From Bacteroidota bacterium (GTDB lineage: Bacteria; Bacteroidota; Bacteroidia; AKYH767-A; OLB10), in the NCBI GenBank assembly GCA_016713925.1, contig JADJOH010000006.1, forward strand, positions 248,001-312,000: a stretch of DNA of 64,000 bases, written 5' to 3'. The position numbers and the translations under genes were made by a program. Position 1 is the first letter of the stretch; each line of letters starts with the position of its first letter. Below the pieces are notes generated by a model, which worked only from the letters and a program-made list of their open reading frames with translations, was not told the origin of the DNA and ran no database searches. Positions 1-8,886 of this stretch are shown here, in pieces.

Positions 1-296
1 ATTTTCTCCAATAGTTGCAAAGCTTTCTGTTCCTGACCCATCAAGGCATACAATTGCGCCTCCTTCAACGTGAAATTCACGGAATGCGGGTGAAGCGTAT
101 GGGCATACTTCGTCACCTCAAGCGACTTCTCATACTCAAATCTATCTATAAAGTGATCAATAATTTTTACGAGAGCGTCCACATCAAAAAAGTACTTCTC
201 TTGCCGTTCGCGCATCTCCTCATATTTCTCAACGGATTTCTGAATTAATTCAGAGTTCTCATCCTGTTGTTCCATGTCGTCATCATCTTCCTCCAT
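1..296 (-). CDS. TPR-like protein, N-terminal part (runs off window)
   Basis: This reading frame is open on the minus strand from an ATG at 296 to the window edge, giving 98 residues. It begins with a very acidic tail (MEEDDDDMEQQDE) and continues into helical sequence. The part around 'FEYEKSLEVTKYAHTLHPHSVNFT' to 'ALMGQEQKALQLLEK' has the length and alanine/tyrosine pattern of tetratricopeptide repeats. TPR proteins are protein-interaction scaffolds. No signal peptide is visible, so it is probably cytoplasmic. The downstream part lies outside the window, so the function is unknown. It is divergent from the gene starting at 438. Confidence 0.8.
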   Translation of the reverse strand, partial: MEEDDDDMEQQDENSELIQKSVEKYEEMRERQEKYFFDVDALVKIIDHFIDRFEYEKSLEVTKYAHTLHPHSVNFTLKEAQLYALMGQEQKALQLLEK

Positions 297-387
297 AGCC
301 TGTATATTATTACAAAGGTAGGGCTTTTATAGAGTATATAAAGATTTATAGGACCGGTTTTTAACATTCCCTTAAATTATATGTTAT

Positions 388-395
388 TAACTTTG
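388..395 (+). promoter_or_regulatory. -7 element TAACTTTG of the 438 gene
   Basis: TAACTTTG matches the Bacteroidota -7 consensus TAnnTTTG. It lies 42 bases before the ATG at 438 but just after an alternative in-frame ATG at 381. Transcription would begin near 402, so the 381 start is excluded and 438 is supported. No strong -33 TTG is seen. Confidence 0.55.
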
Positions 396-437
396 TGCTT
401 TCCATTCCCCTTTTATTCGACCCCCACACAGCTCCAC

Positions 438-1112
438 ATGGATAGCAATCAAATAAAAACAATAGTCGTTGCAGGCGCTAGTGGATTGATTGGCAGTGCT
501 TTAATGGAGTTATTGATCAAAGATGTCAGCGTGAGCAGGTTAATTGTTTTGACCCGTCGGCCTTTGAATTTTGAGCATCCCAAAGTAAAGTCCATTCTGG
601 TGGATTTCAAGAAACTGCAAACTATAAGTGAAAGCGTCAAAAATGCCGATATCCTCTATTGTTGTATTGGAACAACCATTAAATCAGCAGGATCAAAGGA
701 AGCTTTTCGGGCCGTTGACTATGAAATACCGCTTCATCTGGCCGAATTGGCTGCAAAAGCAGGCATTTCAAAGTTCATCGCGATTTCATCCCTGGGAGCA
801 GATCCGGAAAGCAAAAATTTTTATTTGAAAACCAAGGGCGAGATGGAGCGTGATATTGACAGTAAATTCCAGTTTAGAAAACTGGCCTTTGTCCGGCCCT
901 CCATGTTGCTGGGCCCCCGAAAAGAATTCAGGCTGGGGGAGAGAATTGGTCAGTTCTTTATGGTGATTTTTTCCTTTTTAATGGTCGGTCGTTTCAGCCG
1001 TTTTAAACCCATCCATGATTTCACGGTGGCCAAGTCCATGATCAGCATTTCCAATTCACTCAATAATCAAAAAATTTACGATTCTTCCGAATTGCAATGG
1101 CTCGGGAGGTAA
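438..1112 (+). CDS. NAD(P)-binding epimerase/TIP30-like oxidoreductase
   Basis: This is a 224-residue Rossmann-fold protein. The glycine-rich nucleotide-binding motif GASGLIGSAL lies near the N-terminus, after a beta strand (IKTIVVA). An ISSLGAD strand and a Y-x3-K (YLKTK) follow, as in atypical short-chain dehydrogenases of the HTATIP2/NAD(P)H-binding family. Such proteins are cytoplasmic and use NAD(P)H, but the substrate cannot be inferred. The frame is open back to an ATG at 381, but a -7 promoter element at 388-395 and the lack of conserved sequence before residue 20 favour 438. No operon partner is visible: the next gene is 519 bases away, across a heptad repeat array. Confidence 0.85.
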   Translation: MDSNQIKTIVVAGASGLIGSALMELLIKDVSVSRLIVLTRRPLNFEHPKVKSILVDFKKLQTISESVKNADILYCCIGTTIKSAGSKEAFRAVDYEIPLHLAELAAKAGISKFIAISSLGADPESKNFYLKTKGEMERDIDSKFQFRKLAFVRPSMLLGPRKEFRLGERIGQFFMVIFSFLMVGRFSRFKPIHDFTVAKSMISISNSLNNQKIYDSSELQWLGR

Positions 1113-1121
1113 TGTTGCTCG

Positions 1122-1233
1122 CTTCCGGCTTCCGGCTTCCGGCTTCCGGCTTCCGGCTACCGGCTTCCGGCTACGGGCTACCGGCTACCGGCTACGGGCT
1201 TCCGGCTTCCGGCTTTTTGCTTTTTGCTTTTTG
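1122..1233 (+). repeat. Heptanucleotide tandem array, CTTCCGG/CTACCGG (array 1)
   Basis: There are sixteen consecutive 7-bp units in perfect register starting ten bases after the stop codon at 1112: thirteen of type CTTCCGG, CTACCGG or CTACGGG, then three CTTTTTG. The same unit recurs at 12279-12348 and, on the opposite strand, at 41938-42000 and 52709-52827. Because the period is not a multiple of three and every array is intergenic, it is non-coding. Function unknown. Confidence 0.9.
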
Positions 1234-1574
1234 GCTGCTTGCTAAGTAGTAAATCATAATGGGGAATAAATAATTACACTCATTTTCTCACCATCTTCAC
1301 ATCTACACATCTTCAAATCTTCAAACCTGTCTCCCGCTAGGGAGATTAACCCATTTTCAAATTATTTATATTTCTAATGAACTGACGTTCATTATTTAAC
1401 AAATAAATAACTGTCATTAACCCTTTGATAACCTTATTGGCTGTAACAATTCATAACCTTCGTGCATCTCATACTTGAAAATCGACGAATTGGAGGAAAT
1501 TCCCGATAAGTTAAGTCAGAATGAAAATTTTAATATTGATAATCAATAAAATATAAATTTAAAGGTACTATGTA
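1234..1574. other. AT-rich spacer with a small hairpin repeat
   Basis: No gene is seen here. TCTCCC-GCTA-GGGAGA (1330-1345) forms a 6-bp hairpin embedded in CTTCAAACCTGTCTCCCGC, a string that recurs almost identically at about 29937-29960. The rest is AT-rich leader sequence of the gene at 1632. Confidence 0.5.
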
Positions 1575-1606
1575 TTGCAAAGTACTATTTCAAAGATATA
1601 TCTTTG
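1575..1606 (+). promoter_or_regulatory. Promoter of the 1632 gene
   Basis: TTG at 1575-1577 and TATCTTTG at 1599-1606 match the Bacteroidota -33 and -7 (TAnnTTTG) elements with a 21-base spacer. The predicted start of transcription is about 20 bases before the ATG at 1632. Confidence 0.65.
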
Positions 1607-1631
1607 CAGAGTCATTTAAAAATAAGACGCC

Positions 1632-2195
1632 ATGAAAACTACACTGATCCCCAACGCAGTTCTATTATTGACTGCATTTGCCTTTACCACCATTCAGTTG
1701 AATGCTGCTGTTGTAGCAAAAGGAACCATGGTGGAAACAGTGAAATATGAAAACACCCGTATTCCATCCATCACATTAAAGGAAGTGGAAGTTTCGTCCA
1801 GTCCGGTTTCAACCGGGATTTTTGAAGCCGTTAATTACAATGGTGAACTTATACCTTCCATTCAATTAAGTGAGGTATCTATCAATGCATCAGGAAATTA
1901 TAATATAAATGATATTCCTGAAAGTATGGTTATTAAGCCAGCTACAAAGGGGCAAAGAGTGCAGGTGGTCAATTATAAAGGCGAGTTTATTCCTTCTTTC
2001 CAGCTTGGTGAAGTGAATATAGTAGGTGATAAAATCAATAATACAGCCGTTTTGCAAACAGAACCGGCACCTGCAAACACAAAAGGCATATTCAATGTCA
2101 GTGCCCGTCAGACATTTGATGTACTCATCAATTTTGTTGTTGAAAAAGGCGGCCGTATTGTCAGACATTTCTTCCCGGTATTCGATACTAAGTAG
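1632..2195 (+). CDS. Exported protein with three 'Y-x-GE-x-IPS' repeats
   Basis: This 187-residue protein begins with a clear signal peptide (positively charged start, hydrophobic core, cleavage near LNA-A at about residue 26). The mature part holds three copies of a short repeat about 45 residues apart: VKYENTRIPSITLKEVEV, VNYNGELIPSIQLSEVSI and VNYKGEFIPSFQLGEVNI. The shared pattern is V-x-Y-x-G-E-x-IPS-x-x-L-x-EV-x-[VI]. The C-terminal 40 residues are not repetitive. I do not recognise a named family. It has its own promoter (1575-1606) and terminator (2218-2250), so it is a monocistronic gene. It is probably periplasmic or surface-located, with unknown function. Confidence 0.8.
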   Translation: MKTTLIPNAVLLLTAFAFTTIQLNAAVVAKGTMVETVKYENTRIPSITLKEVEVSSSPVSTGIFEAVNYNGELIPSIQLSEVSINASGNYNINDIPESMVIKPATKGQRVQVVNYKGEFIPSFQLGEVNIVGDKINNTAVLQTEPAPANTKGIFNVSARQTFDVLINFVVEKGGRIVRHFFPVFDTK

Positions 2196-2217
2196 TTTGA
2201 ATTCATATGGTTATTTC

Positions 2218-2250
2218 AAAAGATCGTTCCCCGGAGCGATCTTTTTTTTT
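2218..2250 (+). terminator. Rho-independent terminator after the 1632 gene
   Basis: AAAAGATCG (2218-2226) pairs with CGATCTTTT (2237-2245), extended inward by a TTCC/GGAG stem, and is followed by a run of T to 2250. It lies 23 bases after the stop codon. Confidence 0.8.
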
Positions 2251-2294
2251 GAACATTCAAATAAACCTGTGCTTTTATCTGTTTACCTTCGAGG

Positions 2295-2759
2295 ATGTCC
2301 ATTCTTCGTTTCCTATTCGCGTTCTTAATACTGTTTCTCAGTTCAACGGAGAAGAGTTCATCTCAACTCTCCAGGATAAATCAAACATCGGATACAGTAC
2401 TCGTCCTGAACTTCTGGGCCACGTGGTGTGTGCCATGTATTGAAGAATTACCTGACTTTATTAAATTGGAAAAAGATCTTGCTAATCAACCTATTAAATT
2501 CGTTTACTTAAGCCTTGACTTTAAGAAAAATCTTACCGGTAAGCTTCAGCCTTTTCTTAAGAAAAATGAAATTACGTCTGAAGTTTTACTACTGGACGAA
2601 CCCGATTACAATAGCTGGATTAATAAGATCAGTGTTGATTGGCAAGGTGCTATTCCGGCCACTGTTGTCATCGACAGAAAAAATAAATCACAAACCTTCC
2701 ATGAAGGTAGTCTAAACTATAACGAGTTAAAAACAATCATCCAAAAGTATATACCATGA
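2295..2759 (+). CDS. TlpA-like periplasmic thioredoxin
   Basis: This is a 154-residue thioredoxin-fold protein. An N-terminal signal peptide (MSILRFLFAFLILFLSS) is followed by the strand VLVLNFWATWCVPCIEELP, whose WCVPC is the redox-active C-x-x-C. The cis-proline region is IPATVV. Proteins of this type act as thiol-disulphide reductases in the periplasm, often for cytochrome c maturation or oxidative repair. It is short compared with typical TlpA/ResA (about 165-190) and lacks a long AhpC-type insertion. Its TGA stop overlaps the ATG of the next thioredoxin gene (ATGA at 2756), so the two are translationally coupled. Confidence 0.85.
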   Translation: MSILRFLFAFLILFLSSTEKSSSQLSRINQTSDTVLVLNFWATWCVPCIEELPDFIKLEKDLANQPIKFVYLSLDFKKNLTGKLQPFLKKNEITSEVLLLDEPDYNSWINKISVDWQGAIPATVVIDRKNKSQTFHEGSLNYNELKTIIQKYIP

Positions 2760-3406
2760 AAAAATTCTCAATTTATGCCTTGCTGAGCCTGCTTGTAATC
2801 GCTACCTCCTCCTTTATTCTAAACACCACTGATGCGGGATATAAAGTGGGAGATGTTGCCGGCGATTTCAAACTCACCAATATTGATGGAAAGAAAGTGT
2901 CCCTCAAAGATTATCCCGAAGCAAAGGGAGTGATTCTCGTCTTTACCTGCAATCATTGTCCGTTTTCCATTGCTTACGAAGACAGGATCATCGGACTCCA
3001 TAACAAATATGCATCAAAAGGGTATCCGGTGGTAGCCATCAATTCCAACGATGCGATAGCTTATCCGGATGATTCATTTGAGAATATGGTTGTAAGAGCA
3101 AAGGATAAAGCATTTCCTTTCCGTTATCTCCATGATGAATCACAGGAAATCGCCCGTAATTATGGTGCCACCCGCACTCCTCATGTCTATGTCTTAAATA
3201 AAGAAAAGGAGAACTGGGTCGTTCGCTATATTGGAGCAATTGATGATAATACGGATAGTCCGGCAGAGGTTACAAAAAAGTATGTTGAAACTGCTGTCAA
3301 TGAATTGCTGGAAGGGAAGCCGGTCAGTACTTCATTTACAAAGGCGATCGGATGTTCGATCAAATGGAAAAAAATATTGTTTGCCAATGAGGGGGTTATA
3401 GATTAA
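2756..3406 (+). CDS. Exported redoxin with CNHCPF active site
   Basis: This 216-residue redoxin has a signal peptide (first about 20 residues). The AhpC/TSA-like start is 'GYKVGDVAGDFKLTNIDGKKVSLKDY' split by the usual beta strands. The redox motif is TCNHCPFS, a C-x-x-C in a CNHCPF context typical of a thioredoxin-like family common in Bacteroidota and Planctomycetota. The cis-proline TRTPHVYV follows. The substrate is unknown. It is coupled to the TlpA-like gene by a 4-bp overlap, so the two probably form a periplasmic redox pair. A small T-less hairpin (3402-3428) follows the end. Confidence 0.85.
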   Translation: MKKFSIYALLSLLVIATSSFILNTTDAGYKVGDVAGDFKLTNIDGKKVSLKDYPEAKGVILVFTCNHCPFSIAYEDRIIGLHNKYASKGYPVVAINSNDAIAYPDDSFENMVVRAKDKAFPFRYLHDESQEIARNYGATRTPHVYVLNKEKENWVVRYIGAIDDNTDSPAEVTKKYVETAVNELLEGKPVSTSFTKAIGCSIKWKKILFANEGVID

Positions 3407-3509
3407 TGATTAGTACTTCCTCATTAATTCACTCTGTTCTTAGCAATTTTGCAGCCCGGATAAACTGCTTTGTTCATTGCCGGGTAAATTCTGAATTGCC
3501 TTAGGCATT

Positions 3510-6446
3510 ATGCAAAACAAGAACAACGACGTTTCTAAACTGGATCCCCATGATTTTATAATAATTAAAGGGGCGTCCATGCATAACCTCAAGAGGCTGG
3601 ATGTGGCCATACCGCGGAATAAATTTGTGGTAATTACAGGATTAAGCGGTTCCGGAAAATCTTCCCTGGCCTTTGATACGCTTTATGCCGAGGGTCAGCG
3701 GAGATATGTGGAGAGCCTTTCTTCCTATGCGCGGCAATTTATTGGAAGGATGGACAAGCCGGAGGTGGATTATATCCTGGGCATTTCTCCTGCCGTCGCT
3801 ATTCAGCAGAAAGTGAATTCCCGAAATCCGCGCTCAACCGTCGGAACAGGAACTGAAATTTATGATTACCTGAAATTGTTATTTGCCAGGGTAGGGAAGA
3901 CCTTCTCTCCGGTTTCCGGTCAGATGGTCAAGAAACAATCGGTATCGGATGTGGTCGATTTCATCACCGACTTCAAGCAAGGACGCTTCTTAATCGCCTG
4001 CCCATTGATGCATAATCCATCCAGAGCGATTGCCGAAGATTTGAATATTTTGCTTCAGAAGGGTTTTAACCGGTTGCTGGTGGATGGCGAAGTGAAGGAA
4101 ATTGAAGAGGTATTGAAGGAGCCGGTGGAGGTTAAAAAGGAAGCGAAAGCAGCCAAAAAAACGGTTGCTAAGAAATCCGCTTCAAAGAAGAAGGTGACCG
4201 AAGTAATCCTTCCGGTGGTTCAGCCGGTGATCTATCCGGGCTATCATTTGCTGATTGATAGAATTGGTTTTTCTGAAATGCCGGATGAAGAATTAATAGC
4301 CCGTATCGCCGATTCTGTTCAGACGGCTTTCAATGAGGGCGTCGGAACCTGTTGTATTTTTAAAGTAGATAGCGAGCAAAGCCGGACCTTGCATACCTTT
4401 TCCAACCGGTTTGAACTGGATGGGATCTCGTTTGAGGAGCCTTCCGTACATCTCTTTAGTTTCAATAATCCTTACGGCGCTTGCCGGAATTGTGAGGGAT
4501 TCGGGTCCATCATCGGTATTGATGATGATCTCGTTATTCCGGATAAAAGTTTGTCGATTTATGAGGGTGCCATCGTTTGCTGGAAGGGGGAGAAGATGAA
4601 AGAATGGAATGATACGCTCGTGATGAATGCCTATAAATTCGATTTTCCGGTGCATAAACCATTTTTTGAGTTGAGTGATTTTCACAAAGAGCTCGTCTGG
4701 ACCGGTAATAAATATTTCAAAGGACTCAATCAGTTTTTCAAATACCTCGAAGAGCAAACCTATAAAATTCAGTATCGGGTGATGTTGTCCCGGTACAGAG
4801 GAAAAACCGTATGTCCGGAATGTAAGGGAACCCGCTTGCGTCTGGATGCGAATTACGTGAGAGTAGCAGGGAAGTCGATGTCGGAGATCGTGCTGATGCC
4901 GGTGAAGGACGTCCTTTCTTTTTTCAATACCATTCAGCTCGACGAGAATGACGCGCAAATTGGCAAACGTTTATTTACAGAGATTCTCAGCCGGCTTCAG
5001 TTTTTAGATGATGTCGGTTTAGGCTATTTAACCTTGAACCGATTATCGAATTCCCTTTCCGGCGGTGAGTCACAGCGCATCAATCTGGCCACCTCCCTCG
5101 GCAGCACGCTGGTCGGCTCCATGTATATTCTGGATGAACCTTCTATCGGTCTCCATCCCCGCGATACACAACGCCTCATTAAAGTATTGAAGTCGCTCAG
5201 GGAAGTGGGCAATACCTTGATTGTTGTGGAACACGATGAAGAAATAATGCGTGCTTCCGATCAGCTCATCGACATTGGTCCGATGGCGGGTATGCATGGG
5301 GGTGAGTTGGTTTTCCAGGGGACCTGCGCGGAGCTTGAGAAGGATAAAGAAAGTCTGACCGGTCGCTACCTGAGCGGCAAGGAAACGATTCCAGTTCCCA
5401 AACAGCGACGGATCTGGAAGAAATACATCGAAGTAAAGGGCGCTCGTGAGAACAACCTGAAACATGTCAACGTGAAATTCCCGATGGGCGTGATGACGGT
5501 AATTACCGGAGTGAGCGGATCAGGTAAAACATCCCTGGTGAAGAAAATTCTCTATCCGGCTTTGAAGAAAATTCTCGGCGGCTATGGAGAAGCAACAGGT
5601 AATTACGATCGCCTGGATGGGAATTACCATGATATCACAGCAGCCGAAATGATCGATCAGAATCCGATCGGTAAATCATCAAGGTCTAACCCAATCACTT
5701 ATATCAAAGCCTTTGATGAGATCCGTAATTTATTTTCCGATTTACCTTTGGCGCGTCAGCGTTCATTTAAGCCTTCGCATTTTTCATTCAATGTCGAGGG
5801 TGGCCGATGTGATATGTGCCAGGGAGAAGGGGTGATTACGGTGGAGATGCAGTTCATGGCAGATATTTATTTGAAGTGCGAGTATTGTAAGGGAAAACGT
5901 TTTAAAGAAGAAGTGCTCGCCGTAGAATATCGTGGCTATACTGTTTTTGATATTCTTGATATGACGGTAGATGAGGCGCTGGAGTTCTTTTCAGAAGGTT
6001 CCGGTCCGGCGAAGTACAAAAGTCTTCATCAAAAAATAACCGCGAAAATTCAACCGCTGGCAGATGTTGGTCTGGGCTATATCCGCCTGGGACAAAGCAG
6101 CAGCACATTGAGTGGTGGAGAAGCACAGCGCATTAAGTTGGCCAGCTTTCTGGGCAAGGGTAATTATGCGACCAATACTCTTTTCGTTTTCGATGAACCC
6201 ACCACCGGACTTCATTTCCATGATATCAGCAAGCTATTGAAGGCATTCGATGCATTGGTGAAAAATGGGAATACCCTCATCATCATCGAGCATAATCTCG
6301 AGATTATTAAATGCGCCGACTGGCTGATTGATATTGGTCCGGAAGGAGGGTCGGAGGGAGGCCATATTGTTTTTGAAGGGCTGCCCGAAGATTTGGTGAA
6401 GGTGAAGAAATCACATACCGCGAAGTTTTTGAAGGGGAAGATCTGA
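3510..6446 (+). CDS. uvrA: Excinuclease ABC subunit A
   Basis: This 978-residue UvrA is the damage-recognition ATPase of nucleotide excision repair, acting as a dimer with UvrB. Both ABC modules are complete: Walker A GLSGSGKSS (near residue 45) and GVSGSGKTS (near 668), signatures NSLSGGESQR and STLSGGEAQR, and Walker B regions YILDEPSIGLH and FVFDEPTTGLH. Zinc-binding pairs are CRNC, CPEC, CDMC and CEYC. The CxxC that precedes the LFSFNNP motif in E. coli is absent, the sequence being FELDGISFEEPS. Residues about 206-230 form a Lys/Ala-rich low-complexity insertion not found in E. coli UvrA. uvrB lies about 8 kb away on the other strand. Confidence 0.97.
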   Translation: MQNKNNDVSKLDPHDFIIIKGASMHNLKRLDVAIPRNKFVVITGLSGSGKSSLAFDTLYAEGQRRYVESLSSYARQFIGRMDKPEVDYILGISPAVAIQQKVNSRNPRSTVGTGTEIYDYLKLLFARVGKTFSPVSGQMVKKQSVSDVVDFITDFKQGRFLIACPLMHNPSRAIAEDLNILLQKGFNRLLVDGEVKEIEEVLKEPVEVKKEAKAAKKTVAKKSASKKKVTEVILPVVQPVIYPGYHLLIDRIGFSEMPDEELIARIADSVQTAFNEGVGTCCIFKVDSEQSRTLHTFSNRFELDGISFEEPSVHLFSFNNPYGACRNCEGFGSIIGIDDDLVIPDKSLSIYEGAIVCWKGEKMKEWNDTLVMNAYKFDFPVHKPFFELSDFHKELVWTGNKYFKGLNQFFKYLEEQTYKIQYRVMLSRYRGKTVCPECKGTRLRLDANYVRVAGKSMSEIVLMPVKDVLSFFNTIQLDENDAQIGKRLFTEILSRLQFLDDVGLGYLTLNRLSNSLSGGESQRINLATSLGSTLVGSMYILDEPSIGLHPRDTQRLIKVLKSLREVGNTLIVVEHDEEIMRASDQLIDIGPMAGMHGGELVFQGTCAELEKDKESLTGRYLSGKETIPVPKQRRIWKKYIEVKGARENNLKHVNVKFPMGVMTVITGVSGSGKTSLVKKILYPALKKILGGYGEATGNYDRLDGNYHDITAAEMIDQNPIGKSSRSNPITYIKAFDEIRNLFSDLPLARQRSFKPSHFSFNVEGGRCDMCQGEGVITVEMQFMADIYLKCEYCKGKRFKEEVLAVEYRGYTVFDILDMTVDEALEFFSEGSGPAKYKSLHQKITAKIQPLADVGLGYIRLGQSSSTLSGGEAQRIKLASFLGKGNYATNTLFVFDEPTTGLHFHDISKLLKAFDALVKNGNTLIIIEHNLEIIKCADWLIDIGPEGGSEGGHIVFEGLPEDLVKVKKSHTAKFLKGKI

Positions 6447-6634
6447 CCCGTATTAACGATTTAGGGAGATGGGATTTAATTATCCTCCTATTAATCCAAA
6501 GTGATTTGGTAGAGTGTATTAAAATTGAATAAATCGACGCTATTTTAATACCCTGGATTTCAATTATACCCTTTCTGTCACAGTTCTGAAATGTGAATAG
6601 AGTTTTCTCTAACTAAAATTGACCCTTAAAAGTA

Positions 6635-6665
6635 TTGCGTCACTTTCATTTTTCCAGTACATTTG
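6635..6665 (+). promoter_or_regulatory. Promoter of the FG-GAP/haloperoxidase gene
   Basis: TTG at 6635-6637 and TACATTTG at 6658-6665 match -33 and -7 TAnnTTTG elements with a 20-base spacer. The ATG is at 6688. Confidence 0.6.
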
Positions 6666-6687
6666 AGAAAGCCAAAAAAGCCTCCCC

Positions 6688-8886
6688 ATGTCAGTAGCTA
6701 ACATCAAATCATTCAGGATTGAAAGGATAATTCTAACCCTTGCCGTTCTAAACTTCATGTTTGGCGGTTCACCTTCAGTCATGGCTCAGGGTTCCTGGCT
6801 TGATTGGCAAAACGAAACCACCTCACGCCTCATCCTTACGACAGTCGCGAACAGTGATGGGGAAGAGAAAGATATGTGGCCCGCTGATCTGAATAATGAT
6901 GGACGGGAGGATCTTATTGTCGTACGAAAAGAGCCCTTCTCCAATTCCACCCAACCCGGGAAATCCAATCTCCTTTTGATGAATGTCAACGGTGTATTTA
7001 CAGATCAAACCACACTTTTTGCTCCTGAATTTATCAGTAACGTGAATTTCGCCCGCGATGTATTTGTGGGAGATTTTGACCACGATAACTGGAAGGATGT
7101 AATCATCGCCAATACGTTCAGTCAGCAACCGATGTACTATCGCAACAGAGGAAATGATGCTTTGGGCAATTGGCTTGGTCTGGTGAATGAATCTTCCCTG
7201 CGTTTTCCGGTACTCACCGATGATTCACCTTTGTTTTGCGCTGTATGGGGCGGTGACGTCACGGGAGATAATCACGCGGATATTTATTTCGTCAATTATA
7301 AACCTAATTCATCGGGAGGCATTGCAAAAGACTATCTCCTTATCAATAATGGAAACGGGTATTTTACTAATGAAAGTCAGGCACGTTTAGGAATATTGCG
7401 CAATTCAGCCTTCGGTACAGCTGTTCAGTTTGCCGACATGGACAATGATGGCGACAACGATATTATTAAAAACACAACCCTTTACAGTGTTGCTCCCTGG
7501 AATGCGAGAGGAGTTATTTTACTATTTAACAATGGTTCGGGTACTTTCACCAATTGGCAAAACCTGGTCACCGCCGCCTCACCTTACATGTTCGAAATTG
7601 CGGATTTTAACCAGGATGGAAAGAAAGACCTTTACGTGGTGGACGACGGTAGTGATTATATACTCACCACTAATTCTTTTACAGCTGATACGGGACTATT
7701 TATCACGCGCACGAATCTTAACTTCAGTTCATCAAACGGATTTGGTGGCAACGTACACGCCGCTGACCTCGATCTCGATGGTGACCTTGATATCGGAGTA
7801 GCGGATGTGGATGTAGATATCCCTCCTTGCAACAGCAGTCGCCGCATGGCCATATACCGCAATGATAATGGCGTGTTTACTAACCCTAACGGAGTAACGA
7901 TATTCCCCTGGACAGCCAATAGCTATGATTTTGCCTTTATTGATGTCAATGGGGATGGTCTGAAGGATGTGATCTCCGGCTCTTGTGCAGGGTATATCCT
8001 TGGTATGAATGATAATTGTGGTTTGGCTCCCCTTTCGGCCGATTATGATCTGGATGGCCTTGCGGATGCCTGCGATCCATGTCCTGCTAATCCGGATCCT
8101 AATTGCGCACCCTCCGTTGATTATCCCACTGTAAGTACAACAGGATTAAGTGTTGCCCGACAGTGGAACGAGTTGTTACTTGCCTCGATTCGAAAAGATT
8201 TCGCACGTCCCACAGTTCATGCCCGCAATCTTTTCCACCTTTCGGCTGCCATGTGGGATGTTTGGTCAGCCTATGATTCTACTTCCTGCGGATTTCTCCT
8301 TGGACAGACCGTCAATAACTTCACCTTACCTTTTAACGGAGTACCTGTTCCTGCTTCCGTCAGTTATGCCCGGAAAAAAGCTATCAGTTATGCGGCTTAC
8401 CGTTTGTTAAAGCACCGTTTTGCCAATTCTCCACAAGGAAGTTTATTGCTTAAAGCGTATGCGGTACATATGGATTCACTGGGATTTGATACTGCTTATG
8501 TTTCTACAAATTATGCAGGTGGTAACCCCGGTGCACTTGGAAATTATATTGCACAAGGGTATATTAACTTTGGCTTGCAGGATGGTTCCAACGAACAGAA
8601 TGCCTATACGAATACAAGTTATGCGCCGGTAAACCCATCGCTAAATGTGGATGTGCCCGGAAACCCCAATATTGTAGATTATAATCGCTGGCAACCCCTT
8701 ACATTGAATCTCTTTATTGATCAGAGCGGGAACCCCATACCCGGAGCTACACCTCCCTTCCTGAGTCCTGAATGGGGACAGGTAGTACCTTTCGCACTTA
8801 GTCCTTCCGATTTGACGGTGAATACCCGCAATGGATTTAATTATAAAGTGTACCATGATCCGGGTGCACCCCCATGTTGCAAATGA
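6688..8886 (+). CDS. Secreted FG-GAP/VCBS plus haloperoxidase-like protein, N-terminal part (frameshifted)
   Basis: This 732-residue part begins with a signal peptide (about 34 residues, ending MAQG). FG-GAP/VCBS beta-propeller repeats follow, each with a calcium-binding D-x-[ND]-x-D-G core (DLNNDGREDL, DMDNDGDNDI, DFNQDGKKDL, DLDLDGDLDI, DVNGDGLKDV). A thrombospondin-3-like DYDLDGLADACD segment precedes the all-helical start of a vanadium-haloperoxidase/PAP2-like domain (SVARQWNELLLASIRKDF). The frame ends at TGA 8884-8886, but the haloperoxidase domain continues without a gap in the next frame. One missing base in or near the C5 run at 8869-8873 would restore a single 1463-residue protein. 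It is probably exported by T9SS to the cell surface. Confidence 0.85.
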   Translation: MSVANIKSFRIERIILTLAVLNFMFGGSPSVMAQGSWLDWQNETTSRLILTTVANSDGEEKDMWPADLNNDGREDLIVVRKEPFSNSTQPGKSNLLLMNVNGVFTDQTTLFAPEFISNVNFARDVFVGDFDHDNWKDVIIANTFSQQPMYYRNRGNDALGNWLGLVNESSLRFPVLTDDSPLFCAVWGGDVTGDNHADIYFVNYKPNSSGGIAKDYLLINNGNGYFTNESQARLGILRNSAFGTAVQFADMDNDGDNDIIKNTTLYSVAPWNARGVILLFNNGSGTFTNWQNLVTAASPYMFEIADFNQDGKKDLYVVDDGSDYILTTNSFTADTGLFITRTNLNFSSSNGFGGNVHAADLDLDGDLDIGVADVDVDIPPCNSSRRMAIYRNDNGVFTNPNGVTIFPWTANSYDFAFIDVNGDGLKDVISGSCAGYILGMNDNCGLAPLSADYDLDGLADACDPCPANPDPNCAPSVDYPTVSTTGLSVARQWNELLLASIRKDFARPTVHARNLFHLSAAMWDVWSAYDSTSCGFLLGQTVNNFTLPFNGVPVPASVSYARKKAISYAAYRLLKHRFANSPQGSLLLKAYAVHMDSLGFDTAYVSTNYAGGNPGALGNYIAQGYINFGLQDGSNEQNAYTNTSYAPVNPSLNVDVPGNPNIVDYNRWQPLTLNLFIDQSGNPIPGATPPFLSPEWGQVVPFALSPSDLTVNTRNGFNYKVYHDPGAPPCCK

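Noticed and set aside
381..437. Earlier ATG of the epimerase-like gene at 381
   Set aside because: A -7 promoter element lies at 388-395, downstream of that ATG, and the extra residues resemble no signal peptide; 438 is preferred.
1122..1233. CCGG heptads as a coding repeat
   Set aside because: A 7-bp period shifts frame each unit and no ORF spans it.
4293..4958. 221-codon minus-strand ORF inside uvrA
   Set aside because: It is a shadow frame antisense to a strongly conserved gene, without promoter or family similarity.
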